A DNA stretch of 64,000 bases from Lachnospiraceae bacterium (GTDB lineage: Bacteria; Bacillota; Clostridia; Lachnospirales; Lachnospiraceae): positions 1 through 64,000 of the forward strand of contig JAGBBP010000030.1 in NCBI GenBank assembly GCA_017938405.1. The letters run 5' to 3'. The notes under the pieces were generated by a model that searched no databases, was not told the DNA's origin, and saw only the letters and a list, made by a program, of their open reading frames with translations. The position numbers and the translations under genes were made by a program. This document shows positions 40,062-49,676 of the stretch, one piece after another (position 1 is the first letter of the stretch; every line of letters starts with the position of its first letter).

Positions 40062-43007
40062 ATGCTTACATTACGTGACATTAAGAAAGAGTATCGCGTG
40101 GGCGATATGATTGTTCCGGCGCTGAAAGGTGTCAGCATCCAGTTCCGGAGGAGTGAGTTTGTATCGGTGCTGGGGCAGTCCGGTTGCGGTAAGACCACCT
40201 TATTAAATATTGTTGGCGGTTTGGATCAGTATACCGACGGTGATTTGATTATTAACGGTGTATCCACGAAGAAGTTTAAGGATTCCGACTGGGACAGCTA
40301 CCGCAATCATTCCATCGGGTTTGTATTCCAAAGTTATAACCTGATTCCGCATCAGACGGTACTTTCTAATGTAGAGCTTGCGCTTACTCTTTCCGGTGTG
40401 TCCAAAGCGGAGCGCAGGAGACGGGCAAAGGAAGCTCTTGAAAAGGTAGGACTGGGTGACCAGTTAAATAAGAAGCCGAACCAGATGTCCGGCGGTCAGA
40501 TGCAGCGTGTGGCAATTGCCCGTGCATTGGTAAATAATCCGGATATTTTACTGGCGGATGAGCCGACTGGTGCGCTTGACAGTGAGACCAGTGTGCAGAT
40601 TATGGAGATTTTAAAAGAGGTAGCCAAGGATAAGTTAGTTATCATGGTTACCCATAATCCGGAGCTTGCGGAGCAGTATTCCAGCCGTATCGTGCGTCTG
40701 CTTGACGGTAAGCTTATCAGTGACTCTGATCCGTATGAGGAAGAGGTACAGGCGGTAGAGCAGACCAAGAAGGAAAAGAAAGCAAAGAAGACTTCCATGT
40801 CTTTCTTTACGGCGTTGTCTCTTTCCTTTAATAACCTTTTGACGAAAAAGGGACGTACCTTTATGACCGCTTTTGCAGGGTCCATCGGTATTATCGGTAT
40901 TGCTTTGATTTTATCCGTATCCACCGGTGTACAGGAGTACATAGATTCCGTACAGAGAGATACCCTTTCCAGCTATCCGATTACCATGGAAGCGGAAGTG
41001 GTGGATTCTTCCGCGCTTCTGGCAACCATGATGGGTGTGGATAAGGACGGGAAGCCGGTTGACCAGCATGAGCTTGACAAGGTATATGCCAACTCCACCA
41101 TGTACGATATGGTAAATGCGTTTACGGACATGGATACCAGAAAGAATAACTTAAGGGCGTTTAAGAAGTTTTTGGAAGAAAACGAAGAAATGCAGCAGTA
41201 TGTTTCTTCCGTACAGTATTCCTATGATATGGACCTGAGTATCTATACCAAGGATGTGGACGGTAAGGTGGTAAAGTCTGATGTAAACGAACTGATGTCC
41301 ATGATGATGGAATCCTTCGGTATGGCCAGTACCATGATGGAACAAATGAGCCCGATGATGATGGGCATGGACGTTTGGAATGAGATGATGGCCGGAGAAA
41401 ACGGGGAACTTATCAGCGATACGGTAAAGGCGCAGTACGATGTGATACACGGTGAATGGCCGGATGCTTATGACGAAGTTGTGATTCTGGTGGACAGAAA
41501 CAACGAAGTCAGTGATATGGTGTTGTATGCACTGGGACTTACCACCATGGATGTGATGATGGAGTCCATGCAGGATATTATGGCGGGAAAGCAGGTATCC
41601 CAAGACCTCGGTCCGTGGACCTATGAAGACATTTGCGGCATGACCTTCCGCGTCATCCCGAGTGCATTAAAGTATCAGAAGCAGGGCGATGGAAGTTATG
41701 TGGATTTATCTGCTTCCGATGCGGGACTTTCTTATTTATATGATGAAAAGGGTGTAGATTTAAAGGTAGTGGGTATTCTTCGCCCGAACGAAGACGCCAC
41801 CTCCACTTCCATGACCGGAGCGATTGCCTATACCAGCGATTTGACCAAGTACGTTATGGAGCAGAATACCAATTCCGAGATTTTAAAGGCACAGCTTAAG
41901 GATACGACGGTGGATGCGATTTCCGGTTTGCCGTTTGAAACCGGTGAAGAGGAAGAACTTTCTGTGGAAGAAAAGGAAACTGCTGTAAAGACGTATTTTG
42001 CGGGTCTTGAGAATTCCAAGAAGGCAGAATTGTACGGTATTATTATGGCTACCCCGTCGGAGGCTTATCTTGCCGAAGCAGTGGGAGCCCAGATGGCAAC
42101 CATGGATGATACGGCACTTCGCGGAATGCTGGTGCAGGCTTTTGCGCAGCAGATGGCGGTGGATGTTGAACAGGTACAGGGATATGTAGCCGAGATGCCG
42201 GCAGAAGAAGTACAGACCTATGCATATCAGGTACTTGTGGCAATGGTAACGGAACAGTACGCAAAGGGCGTGCAGGCGAATTTGGGTACGATGACTGTGG
42301 AGCAGTTGGCTGCTATGTTTGATATGGCGCAGTTTACCACAGAGGAATATGTGAAGTTTTACGAGGAGTATCTTCCGAAGAGCTATTCCGAATCTACTTA
42401 TGATGAGAACTTAAAGCTGCTCGGTTATGCGGATCCGGACAGCCCGTCTGCAATTAACATTTATGCAGAGACCTTTGAAAATAAAGATATGATTGCAGAG
42501 TTGATTGCAGAGTATAATAAGAACGCGGCAGAAGAAGATGTGATTGAGTATACCGACTATGTGGCTCTTTTAATGTCCTCCATTACCACGGTAATTAATG
42601 CAATTTCCTATGTGTTGATTGCGTTTGTGGCAATTTCCCTTGTGGTATCTTCCATCATGATCGGTATTATTACTTATATCTCTGTTTTGGAGCGTACCAA
42701 GGAAATCGGTATCCTTCGTGCAATCGGTGCATCGAAGAAGGATATTTCCCGTGTGTTTAATGCGGAGACCATTATTGTAGGTTTTGTATCCGGTGCCATC
42801 GGTATTCTGGTGACCCTCGGATTTATTGTGATTATCAATATTATTCTCCATGCGGTAACCGGTATCGAAAACTTGAATGCGGTGCTTCCGCCGCTTGCCG
42901 GTGTGATTTTGGTGGGTATCAGTATGCTTCTTACCTTTATCGCGGGACTGTTCCCGTCTAAGGTGGCAGCAAAGAAGGACCCGGTAATCGCACTGAGAAG
43001 TGAGTAA
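40062..43007 (+). CDS. MacB-like ABC ATPase/permease fusion
   Basis: A 981-residue fusion. Residues 1-225 are a LolD/MacB-type ATPase: Walker A GQSGCGKT (38-45), signature MSGGQMQ, Walker B ILLADEPTGALDS. A permease follows: one helix at about 265-290, a very large extracellular domain (about 290-840) and three C-terminal FtsX-type helices (about 845-975). The extracellular part has a Met-rich stretch at about 410-445. Mechanotransmission-type transporters export peptides or pull lipoproteins; the substrate is unknown. Codon use is biased toward high expression. Confidence 0.9.
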   Translation: MLTLRDIKKEYRVGDMIVPALKGVSIQFRRSEFVSVLGQSGCGKTTLLNIVGGLDQYTDGDLIINGVSTKKFKDSDWDSYRNHSIGFVFQSYNLIPHQTVLSNVELALTLSGVSKAERRRRAKEALEKVGLGDQLNKKPNQMSGGQMQRVAIARALVNNPDILLADEPTGALDSETSVQIMEILKEVAKDKLVIMVTHNPELAEQYSSRIVRLLDGKLISDSDPYEEEVQAVEQTKKEKKAKKTSMSFFTALSLSFNNLLTKKGRTFMTAFAGSIGIIGIALILSVSTGVQEYIDSVQRDTLSSYPITMEAEVVDSSALLATMMGVDKDGKPVDQHELDKVYANSTMYDMVNAFTDMDTRKNNLRAFKKFLEENEEMQQYVSSVQYSYDMDLSIYTKDVDGKVVKSDVNELMSMMMESFGMASTMMEQMSPMMMGMDVWNEMMAGENGELISDTVKAQYDVIHGEWPDAYDEVVILVDRNNEVSDMVLYALGLTTMDVMMESMQDIMAGKQVSQDLGPWTYEDICGMTFRVIPSALKYQKQGDGSYVDLSASDAGLSYLYDEKGVDLKVVGILRPNEDATSTSMTGAIAYTSDLTKYVMEQNTNSEILKAQLKDTTVDAISGLPFETGEEEELSVEEKETAVKTYFAGLENSKKAELYGIIMATPSEAYLAEAVGAQMATMDDTALRGMLVQAFAQQMAVDVEQVQGYVAEMPAEEVQTYAYQVLVAMVTEQYAKGVQANLGTMTVEQLAAMFDMAQFTTEEYVKFYEEYLPKSYSESTYDENLKLLGYADPDSPSAINIYAETFENKDMIAELIAEYNKNAAEEDVIEYTDYVALLMSSITTVINAISYVLIAFVAISLVVSSIMIGIITYISVLERTKEIGILRAIGASKKDISRVFNAETIIVGFVSGAIGILVTLGFIVIINIILHAVTGIENLNAVLPPLAGVILVGISMLLTFIAGLFPSKVAAKKDPVIALRSE

Positions 43008-43055
43008 AGGAAACTTAAAAACAGATTCGGTTGTACAACCGGAATGACAAAAAGA

Positions 43056-43083
43056 AAAGCTGCGCGGATTGCGCAGCTTTTTT
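43056..43083. terminator. Strong terminator
   Basis: AAAGCTGCGC (43056-43065) pairs with GCGCAGCTTT (43071-43080) around a 5-base loop, followed by TTT. Flanking A's make it usable on both strands. Confidence 0.9.
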
Positions 43084-43141
43084 GCTATAGAAAGAGGTAA
43101 GCCGGTGGTGTCGGCAGTTGTCGAACCGCCCGGTTTGTAAA

Positions 43142-43711
43142 TTATATCTGCGCCAGCTTTGCGGCAGTCTCCGAAAGCAGGAGCAAGGCCTGGGATTTGA
43201 CTTCCGGAGAAGCGTAAAGACCTTTTGCGGCTGCGGTGGCGGCAGTTTTGGAAAGATCCAATGCTTCCGCAAAGTTTTCTTCGTTACAACGGGCGGTGGC
43301 CAGGCGGAGCGCCACTCTTGCAAGCAAAGCCTGTACTTCATCAAAAAGTGCGGAAGATTCTTCTATAGAAGAAAGGAGTTCAAAGGCTTTCGAATCTTCT
43401 TCCGCAAGATAAGCGCTCTTTGCACTGTAGAGAACAGCAGCATCCGCCGGTACGGCGTCGGAAGCAGAGGTGGTATTGCCCGGTTCGCGGTCGGACTCGG
43501 AACCCTCTGCGGTATCCGGAAGTAGTACGGACGGCGGAAGCTCCAGTACCTGGGCCAGATAGGTCAAGGTCTTTACGGAAGGGACCGCATTACCGCTTTC
43601 GATTTGACTGAGCATGTTACGTGTAATAAAAGAACCGACTACTTCGGCTTGTGTCATTTTTTTTGCGAGACGCGCTTCTTTGATGCGCTGCCCTAAGAGT
43701 TTCGGATCCAT
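43142..43711 (-). CDS. XRE-family regulator with helical C-terminus
   Basis: A 189-residue protein: an N-terminal Cro/C1 HTH (about residues 6-62: GQRIKEARLAKKMTQAEVV, then TRNMLSQIESGNAVPSVKTL), a Ser/Ala/Asp-rich linker and a C-terminal helical, TPR-like region. It is divergent from the NfeD-flotillin operon, with matching palindromes in the shared gap, so it probably regulates that operon and itself. The start is the ATG at 43711 after AGGAGG. Confidence 0.85.
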   Translation of the reverse strand: MDPKLLGQRIKEARLAKKMTQAEVVGSFITRNMLSQIESGNAVPSVKTLTYLAQVLELPPSVLLPDTAEGSESDREPGNTTSASDAVPADAAVLYSAKSAYLAEEDSKAFELLSSIEESSALFDEVQALLARVALRLATARCNEENFAEALDLSKTAATAAAKGLYASPEVKSQALLLLSETAAKLAQI

Positions 43712-43825
43712 AGGCAAACCTCCTTCTCGGTGTAAAAGTTCTGAAATAAAGTATACTATAAATGCAGGAATCCTAATTGATTCTAAAATACCGTGATATA
43801 ATGGTAAATAGTATTAAATGACTTT

Positions 43826-43978
43826 GTAAATCATATTTACATCTATTATATCATAAAAGAAGAAAAAAGCAAGAGAAAGTTTGAATATTAGGAAAAAAGT
43901 CGCGAAACAGGAAAAAAGTGATAAAACCCATTGACAATCCGATAAAGGCATGGTATGATGGATGTAAATTAAATTTAC
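43826..43978. promoter_or_regulatory. Operator pair and promoter for NfeD-flotillin
   Basis: Two palindromes of the form GTAAATNNNATTTAC: GTAAATCATATTTAC at 43826-43840 and GTAAATTAAATTTAC at 43964-43978. Between them is a promoter with a perfect TTGACA (43931-43936), a 17-base spacer and TATGAT (43954-43959). The second palindrome covers the expected start site, which fits repression. The divergent XRE protein is the likely binder. Confidence 0.75.
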
Positions 43979-44013
43979 CTCATGCTTTTTCGAGGGGAGA
44001 AGGAGGGAATATT

Positions 44014-44655
44014 ATGAATGCATGGTGGGAAGCTCTTGATGTCCTGCAAAAAATCTTGTATTGTATTGCAATCCCTGCAACGCTGGTACTGATTTTACAG
44101 ACGGTGCTGGTGATTATGGGATTCGGAGACGGAGCCAGCGGTGCTGATTTCAATCCCAGCGATACATCCGGTCTTGATCTGGACGGAGATGTTTCTGCCG
44201 GAGATTTTGCCGACGGGGATGTTGCCGATGCGGTATCCGGAGATTTCGGAAGCCTAAAACTTTTTACCGTACAAGGAGCGGTGGCGTTTCTGGCAACTTT
44301 TTCCTGGGTGTCGATTGTGTGTGTAAAGAGTGAGTTGAACGAGGTGCTTGCACTGGCAATCGGATTTGTTTGCGGTTTGGGAATGATGTTCTTTGTGGCA
44401 AAGCTTTTACAGTGGATGGCGAAGCTTGCGGAGAACGGTACCTTTAAGCTGAAATCCATGGTGGGTGAGACGGCACAGGTGTATTTGACGATTCTACCGT
44501 CCGGGGAAAACGGAGGTAAGGTAACACTTAACAGTACATCCCGCTTTGCGGAGGTGGACGCAATTACCGAGGGGAATCAGGCGATTCCCAGCGGAAGCAG
44601 AGTCCGCATTGTGGATGTCCGGGGTGATGTGGTAGTTGTGGAAAAAGATTTATAA
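44014..44655 (+). CDS. NfeD-family membrane protein
   Basis: A 213-residue protein with an N-terminal helix, an acidic Asp/Gly-rich stretch (about 33-70), two further transmembrane helices and a C-terminal OB-fold domain (SMVGETAQVYLTIL, then GSRVRIVDVRGDVVVVEK). NfeD proteins pair with flotillins in membrane microdomains. The partner follows 20 bases downstream. The start follows AAGGAGGG. Confidence 0.85.
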   Translation: MNAWWEALDVLQKILYCIAIPATLVLILQTVLVIMGFGDGASGADFNPSDTSGLDLDGDVSAGDFADGDVADAVSGDFGSLKLFTVQGAVAFLATFSWVSIVCVKSELNEVLALAIGFVCGLGMMFFVAKLLQWMAKLAENGTFKLKSMVGETAQVYLTILPSGENGGKVTLNSTSRFAEVDAITEGNQAIPSGSRVRIVDVRGDVVVVEKDL

Positions 44656-44675
44656 ATTAAAGGAGGATTTAACAA

Positions 44676-46070
44676 ATGGACACTATTGTAATGATCAGTG
44701 TAATCGTACTTATTGTATTTGCGGCCTTCGCCGGTATCTTATCCCGGTATCGTAAGTGTCCGTCCGACAAGGTTATGGTTATCTACGGTAAGGTAGGTAC
44801 CGACAAGGATGGTCAGCCGCGCAGTGCGAAGTGTATCCACGGTGGTGCAGCTTTCGTGGTACCGGTAATTCAGTCTTATCAGTATTTGGACTTGACACCG
44901 ATTTCGTTAAATGTAGATTTAAGAAATGCACTTTCTAAGCAGAACATCCGTGTAGACGTTCCGTCACGATTCACCGTAGGTATTTCTACCGAGGACGGTA
45001 TCATGCAGAATGCGGCAGAGCGTTTACTGGGTCTTAAGTTAAACGAGATTCAGGAGCTGGCAAAGGATATTATCTTCGGTCAGTTACGTCTTGTTATCGC
45101 AACCATGGAAATTGAGGAAATCAACACCGACCGTGATAAGTTCTTACTGGCAGTATCCAAGAACGTGGAAATCGAGCTTAAGAAAATCGGTCTTCGTCTC
45201 ATTAACGTAAACGTAACCGATATTACCGACGAGTCCGGCTATATCGAGGCTCTCGGTAAAGAAGCGGCTGCTAAGGCAATCAACGATGCAAAGAAGAACG
45301 TGGCAGAGAAGGACAGAGACGGTGAAATCGGTCAGGCTCTTGCAAGAAAGGATCAGCGTATCCAGGTGGCAGCTGCAGATGCATCCGCTATCCAGGGTGA
45401 AAATGATGCAAAGATTGAAGTGGCACAGTCCGAGGCAAATCGTCGTGAGAAGGAGGCAGAAGCCCTGCGTATCGCAACCGCAGCCGAGGCAGTACAGGCA
45501 GCAAAAGCAAAGCAGGAAGCTTACATTGCACAGCAGGAAGCAGAGCAGACCCGTGCACAGCTCGAAATGGCAACCCAGCAGGCCGACGTCATCGTTAAGG
45601 CACAGATTGCAAAAGAGCAGGCTCAGATTGAGGCAGATGCAGAGGCAGAAGTTGCCAGACGTAAGGCACAAGGTGAGGCAGATGCTATTTTTGCAAAGAT
45701 GTCCGCAGAGGCTCGCGGTACCCAGGAACTTTTAGAGAAGCAGGCAGAAGGTATGCGTAAGCTCGTTGAGGCTGCCGGCGGAGATTCAGATAACGCAGTA
45801 AAGCTTATTCTTGCGGATAAGATGGAACAGCTTCTTCAGATTCAGGTTGAGGCAATCAAGAACATTAAGATTGATAAGGTTACTGTTTGGGACGGCGGCA
45901 AGAACGGCGACGGCAAGACCGCTACTTCCGGTTTCCTTTCCGGCATGATGCAGGCAGTACCGCCGCTTAACGAAGTGTTCAAGCAGGTAGGTATGGAACT
46001 TCCGGCTTTCCTCGGAAAAGAGAAGGAAGAGGGCGTTGTAGCCGAAAATGCACCGGCTGAGGAACAGTAG
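44676..46070 (+). CDS. Flotillin-like SPFH protein
   Basis: A 464-residue SPFH protein: an N-terminal membrane helix (residues 5-22), the SPFH domain (about 25-210: DKVMVIYGKV, then PSRFTVGISTEDGIM), and a long coiled coil rich in Ala, Glu and Gln (about 220-400). The C-terminus has GFLSGMMQAVPPLNEVFKQVG, typical of FloT/YuaG proteins. It organises functional membrane microdomains. Codon use suggests high expression. Confidence 0.95.
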   Translation: MDTIVMISVIVLIVFAAFAGILSRYRKCPSDKVMVIYGKVGTDKDGQPRSAKCIHGGAAFVVPVIQSYQYLDLTPISLNVDLRNALSKQNIRVDVPSRFTVGISTEDGIMQNAAERLLGLKLNEIQELAKDIIFGQLRLVIATMEIEEINTDRDKFLLAVSKNVEIELKKIGLRLINVNVTDITDESGYIEALGKEAAAKAINDAKKNVAEKDRDGEIGQALARKDQRIQVAAADASAIQGENDAKIEVAQSEANRREKEAEALRIATAAEAVQAAKAKQEAYIAQQEAEQTRAQLEMATQQADVIVKAQIAKEQAQIEADAEAEVARRKAQGEADAIFAKMSAEARGTQELLEKQAEGMRKLVEAAGGDSDNAVKLILADKMEQLLQIQVEAIKNIKIDKVTVWDGGKNGDGKTATSGFLSGMMQAVPPLNEVFKQVGMELPAFLGKEKEEGVVAENAPAEEQ

Positions 46071-46145
46071 AACCGTGAAGTGCGAAAACGGACTTGCGGA
46101 GAGAATGTTGTTCTGTCATAAAACTTGAAATAGTCAGGGGAGAAA

Positions 46146-46173
46146 CCTCGCACAGAAATGTGCGGGGTTTTTT
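46146..46173 (+). terminator. Terminator after the flotillin gene
   Basis: CCTCGCAC (46146-46153) pairs with GTGCGGGG (46160-46167, one G-T pair), followed by TTTTTT. Confidence 0.88.
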
Positions 46174-46269
46174 GCTTTGTAAGAAACAGTGCATTTCCGA
46201 TAGAACAAAAAACTTCTGCGTGGACCGTAGTACATAGAAAAAATGCTTTCATAATCGTGGCCGGTAATG

Positions 46270-46275
46270 TATAAT
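46270..46275 (+). promoter_or_regulatory. Possible -10 box of the glycan operon
   Basis: A perfect TATAAT 41 bases before the first glycosyltransferase start, but without a clear -35 at standard spacing. Activator-dependent expression is possible. Confidence 0.4.
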
Positions 46276-46316
46276 GAAAAAGACATATACTTACTCTACA
46301 GATAAGGAAGAAAGAT

Positions 46317-47447
46317 ATGAAGCGTATACTGATCACATCAACAGAAGTGTTGATGTTGCATTTTTTGGTGCCACATGTGAAAAATCTGCGAAAAAGCGGA
46401 TATGACGTGGAAATTGCATGTTCGGAGGTGCTCGGGCGTTTTGATGAATTGCGAGAGGTGCTTGGAGAACTGGTTGTTATTCACAAGGTGGATTTGAAGA
46501 GAAGCCCGGCCAGAATAAAGAATCTCAGGGGGTTGTCGGATTTGAAGCAAATCATTCGTGAAGGCAATTATGATATGGTATGGACCAACGAACCGGTTAT
46601 GGGAGTAATGACGAGACTGGCAGCCCGGAAATTGCGTAAGAGAGGGCTGAAGGTGTTATATATGACCCATGGATTTCACTTTTACAAGGGGAGTGACCGT
46701 TTGAACTGGGTACTGTTCTATCCGGTAGAGTGGACAATGGCACATCTGACAGATGTTCTGGTTACAATTAATCAGGAAGACTATGCCCTGGCAAGAAAAA
46801 GAATGCATGCCGGCAGGATAAAGTACATCCACGGAATCGGGTTGGATACGGAATACTTTCGGAATCGAGAAGTTAATGTAAAGGAAATGAGAAACACGTT
46901 AGGAATACCGGAGCAGGCGGTAGTGCTTCTTTCGGTAGGAGAGCTGCAACGCAGAAAAAATCATGAGGTGATGTTGCGTGCACTTGCGAAAATGGACTAC
47001 AGTAACGTGTATTATATTATTTGCGGAGAAGGGGAGTTAAATAATTATTTGCACGAATTGACGGCATCTTTAGGAATAGCGGAACATGTTCTGTTTCTGG
47101 GATACCGGAGAGATATCAGTGAATTGTGTAAGTGTGCGGATATTTTTGTGCATCCGTCCAGACGTGAAGGTCTGGGAATCGCAGCATTGGAGGGAATGGC
47201 ATCGGGACTTCCGATTGTGGCATCTCAAATTAACGGGATATTAGATTATACAACGGACGGTGAAACCGGGTATAATTGCATGCCGATGGATGCGGATAGT
47301 TTTTGTGGGGCGATAAATACATTAACTGCGGATAAAGCCTTGCGTGAGAAAATGGGAACATGTGCCGGGGAACGTACCAAGGCGTATGATATCGGCATAG
47401 CAAAGAAGGAAGTACTGCAAATTATTGAGGAGTGTGTCGGTAGGTGA
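46317..47447 (+). CDS. Glycosyltransferase, GT4 family
   Basis: A 376-residue GT-B enzyme. The acceptor half shows the HFLVPHVKNLRKSGYDVEIA start and GFHFYKG; the donor half shows LLSVGELQRRKNHEVMLRAL and the E-x7-E region SRREGLGIAALEGMASG. It resembles EpsD/CapM-type enzymes that add early sugars to a lipid-linked glycan. It opens a seven-gene operon; the next gene overlaps by four bases. Confidence 0.9.
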   Translation: MKRILITSTEVLMLHFLVPHVKNLRKSGYDVEIACSEVLGRFDELREVLGELVVIHKVDLKRSPARIKNLRGLSDLKQIIREGNYDMVWTNEPVMGVMTRLAARKLRKRGLKVLYMTHGFHFYKGSDRLNWVLFYPVEWTMAHLTDVLVTINQEDYALARKRMHAGRIKYIHGIGLDTEYFRNREVNVKEMRNTLGIPEQAVVLLSVGELQRRKNHEVMLRALAKMDYSNVYYIICGEGELNNYLHELTASLGIAEHVLFLGYRRDISELCKCADIFVHPSRREGLGIAALEGMASGLPIVASQINGILDYTTDGETGYNCMPMDADSFCGAINTLTADKALREKMGTCAGERTKAYDIGIAKKEVLQIIEECVGR

Positions 47448-48544
47448 ACAAAGAAAATAAAAGGGTATTGCATGTGCTGGGACACTTACGGCGCGGAGGC
47501 GCGGAAATTTTCCTTTTCAACATGTTCCGGGAAGTGGAGAAACGCGGGATTGTATTTGATGTTATGACCCGCGGCGAAAATCTTCCGGAAGTGGCGGAAG
47601 AGATACGAATGCGCGGAGGCAAAGTGATTGAAACTCCCAGGTTTCCGAAACACATTCGGAAGAATTACCGGTGTATGAAACGCTTTTTTAAGGAACACGG
47701 AACCGAATACCGGGCGATTCATGTACATGCCAACAGCTTGTTGTATCTGTTGCCGTTAAGGCTGGCCAAAAAGTACGGAATCCCGATTCGGATTTTGCAT
47801 AGCCACAATACACATCCGGAAAAATCTCTTTATAAAGGCTTGCATTACTTAAATCGTGCAAGACTCGGGAGACTTGCGACAAAACGGGTGGCATGTTCCG
47901 CAGCAGCCGGAAGGTGGATGTTCGGAAAGAAACCCTATGAACAGGTACGGAATGCCATCGATGTTTCAAAATTTGTTTATAACGAGCAGGTACGTGAAAA
48001 GCTCAGGGCGCAGTACCGGGTATCGGACGTGCCGGTAATCGGAACGGTGGGACGGTTGGAACAGCAAAAGAATCACTTCTTTTTACTGGATGTTTTTTGT
48101 GAAGTAAGAAAACGGACGGACGCGGTACTTTTTATCATCGGGGAAGGTTCTCTGGAAGAAAAACTGAAGCTCTATGCAAAAGAAAAAGGAGTGGAGGCAT
48201 CCGTTGTATTTTTAAAGAATATTGCGAATGTAAATGATTATTTGCAGATGATGGACGTTTTTGTGTTGCCGTCCTTATATGAAGGCTTGGGGATTTCCGT
48301 GATAGAAGCACAGACGGCGGGCCTGCAGATAGTGATTTCGGACCGGGTTCCGGAGGAAGCGGTTCTGATTCCGGAAAACGTAAGAAGAATGAAACTCGGC
48401 GTGGCAGAAGAATGGGCAGAGGTAATTACGGAACTGGGAAAGCGTCCGCAAGGCACAAGAAAATCGGGGGATAAGACGGTGACGGAATGCGGATATGACA
48501 GTGCGACAGAGGCAAAGAAGTTGGTGAAATTATATGAATTGTAA
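47444..48544 (+). CDS. Glycosyltransferase, GT4 family (EpsF-like)
   Basis: A 366-residue GT-B enzyme starting with GTG. It has the RVLHVLGHLRRGGAEIFLFNM start typical of EpsF-like enzymes, VIGTVGRLEQQKNHFFLLDV in the donor domain and the E-x7-E motif in LYEGLGISVIEAQTAG. It works with the neighbouring transferases on one repeating unit. It overlaps the next gene by 11 bases. Confidence 0.9.
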   Translation: MNKENKRVLHVLGHLRRGGAEIFLFNMFREVEKRGIVFDVMTRGENLPEVAEEIRMRGGKVIETPRFPKHIRKNYRCMKRFFKEHGTEYRAIHVHANSLLYLLPLRLAKKYGIPIRILHSHNTHPEKSLYKGLHYLNRARLGRLATKRVACSAAAGRWMFGKKPYEQVRNAIDVSKFVYNEQVREKLRAQYRVSDVPVIGTVGRLEQQKNHFFLLDVFCEVRKRTDAVLFIIGEGSLEEKLKLYAKEKGVEASVVFLKNIANVNDYLQMMDVFVLPSLYEGLGISVIEAQTAGLQIVISDRVPEEAVLIPENVRRMKLGVAEEWAEVITELGKRPQGTRKSGDKTVTECGYDSATEAKKLVKLYEL

Positions 48545-49670
48545 CAAAAGAGCGCAGGGGATATTTCTCCACCTGTTGACATGGAGTTGGATCATCGGAT
48601 TTACGTTTGTCTGGGTATTACCGGACGGAATTACGAATTTTATAAAACCGATTGTGGTTTGCGGATGTGCGGCAGATATACTCCGAAAGAAAAGAAATAT
48701 ACGAATTGATCTGTTTTGCGGTGGACTGATTGCATTTGGGGCGTATTGTATGCTTCGTTCTTTCTTTGCGAGCGATCATCAGTGGTTGAATACTATTTCG
48801 TTTTGCGCCAATATTCTGTATGCGGTATGCATTTGCGTATGCCGGTACGAGAAAGAGGAGTATCGTTACATGCTTCGCATGTTGAAGGTGGCATCTCTTG
48901 TGCTGGCGGTGGTGGTACTCTGCTCCAATCCGTTGCCTGCTTTGCCGGAAAACAACGTGATGCGGTTGTTTTCCGTGGAAATTAACAAAAATTCGGTGCC
49001 GTATTTAATTGCACCCGGTTCGTTTATCTGCATGGACCAGTTGTTTCAGAGAAAACGAAAGCTGGAGAAGTTCATATATGCGGTGGAGCTGGCAGTGTTG
49101 CTTTATGCGGGAATTTACCCGATGTCCCGTGGAGGATTTTTAAGTATTCTGCTGCCGATTGCCCTGTTGTTTGTTGATCGGGTGATACAGATAATAAGGC
49201 AAAAGGAATTCGGGAAGTTATATGTGTATATTGTGCTGGGTAATTTATGCGCGGCTGTAGGTCTTCTTTTGTTACAGGGCAGATACCGCGAGCGATTGTT
49301 ATCCATGGAAAGCTACACATTTTTCAGTTCCAGAGAGGTTTTGGCAAAAACCGGAATAGAACTTACGAAAGGATGCGAAGTGTTCGGAAAAGGGTTCGGT
49401 TACTTTCAAAAGATGACCGGGAACGGTTACGGTGCACATAACTGTTTTGTAGATATTTATGTGGCAACGGGAATCATCTGCGTGCTGTTTTTGCTGGGAG
49501 TATTTGTGTATTTATTGGTGCGGTTGCGGAATAATGCGGGAAGAGCCTGGCTGGGAATGGCGTTTATTTGTGCAATGGTAGAGTCCCAGATGAGTTATCA
49601 GTTTTGGGTCCCGATTGCCATGGCATATTTGTTGTGCGACCGGGAACGGCGCGAGATATGGAAGGAGTAA
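48534..49670 (+). CDS. Wzy/O-antigen ligase-like membrane protein
   Basis: A 378-residue polytopic membrane protein with about ten hydrophobic helices and a large loop (about 235-300: MESYTFFSSREVLAKTGIELT, then GAHNCFVDIYVATG). The layout, with a periplasmic-type loop carrying Arg and His, matches O-antigen ligase/Wzy polymerases. It likely polymerises or transfers the glycan outside the membrane. Confidence 0.78.
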   Translation: MNCNKRAQGIFLHLLTWSWIIGFTFVWVLPDGITNFIKPIVVCGCAADILRKKRNIRIDLFCGGLIAFGAYCMLRSFFASDHQWLNTISFCANILYAVCICVCRYEKEEYRYMLRMLKVASLVLAVVVLCSNPLPALPENNVMRLFSVEINKNSVPYLIAPGSFICMDQLFQRKRKLEKFIYAVELAVLLYAGIYPMSRGGFLSILLPIALLFVDRVIQIIRQKEFGKLYVYIVLGNLCAAVGLLLLQGRYRERLLSMESYTFFSSREVLAKTGIELTKGCEVFGKGFGYFQKMTGNGYGAHNCFVDIYVATGIICVLFLLGVFVYLLVRLRNNAGRAWLGMAFICAMVESQMSYQFWVPIAMAYLLCDRERREIWKE

Positions 49671-49676
49671 AGCATG

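Noticed and set aside
45144..45671. Reverse-strand open frame rich in Cys and Leu
   Set aside because: It is a by-product of the Ala/Gln-rich coiled coil of the flotillin gene read backwards.
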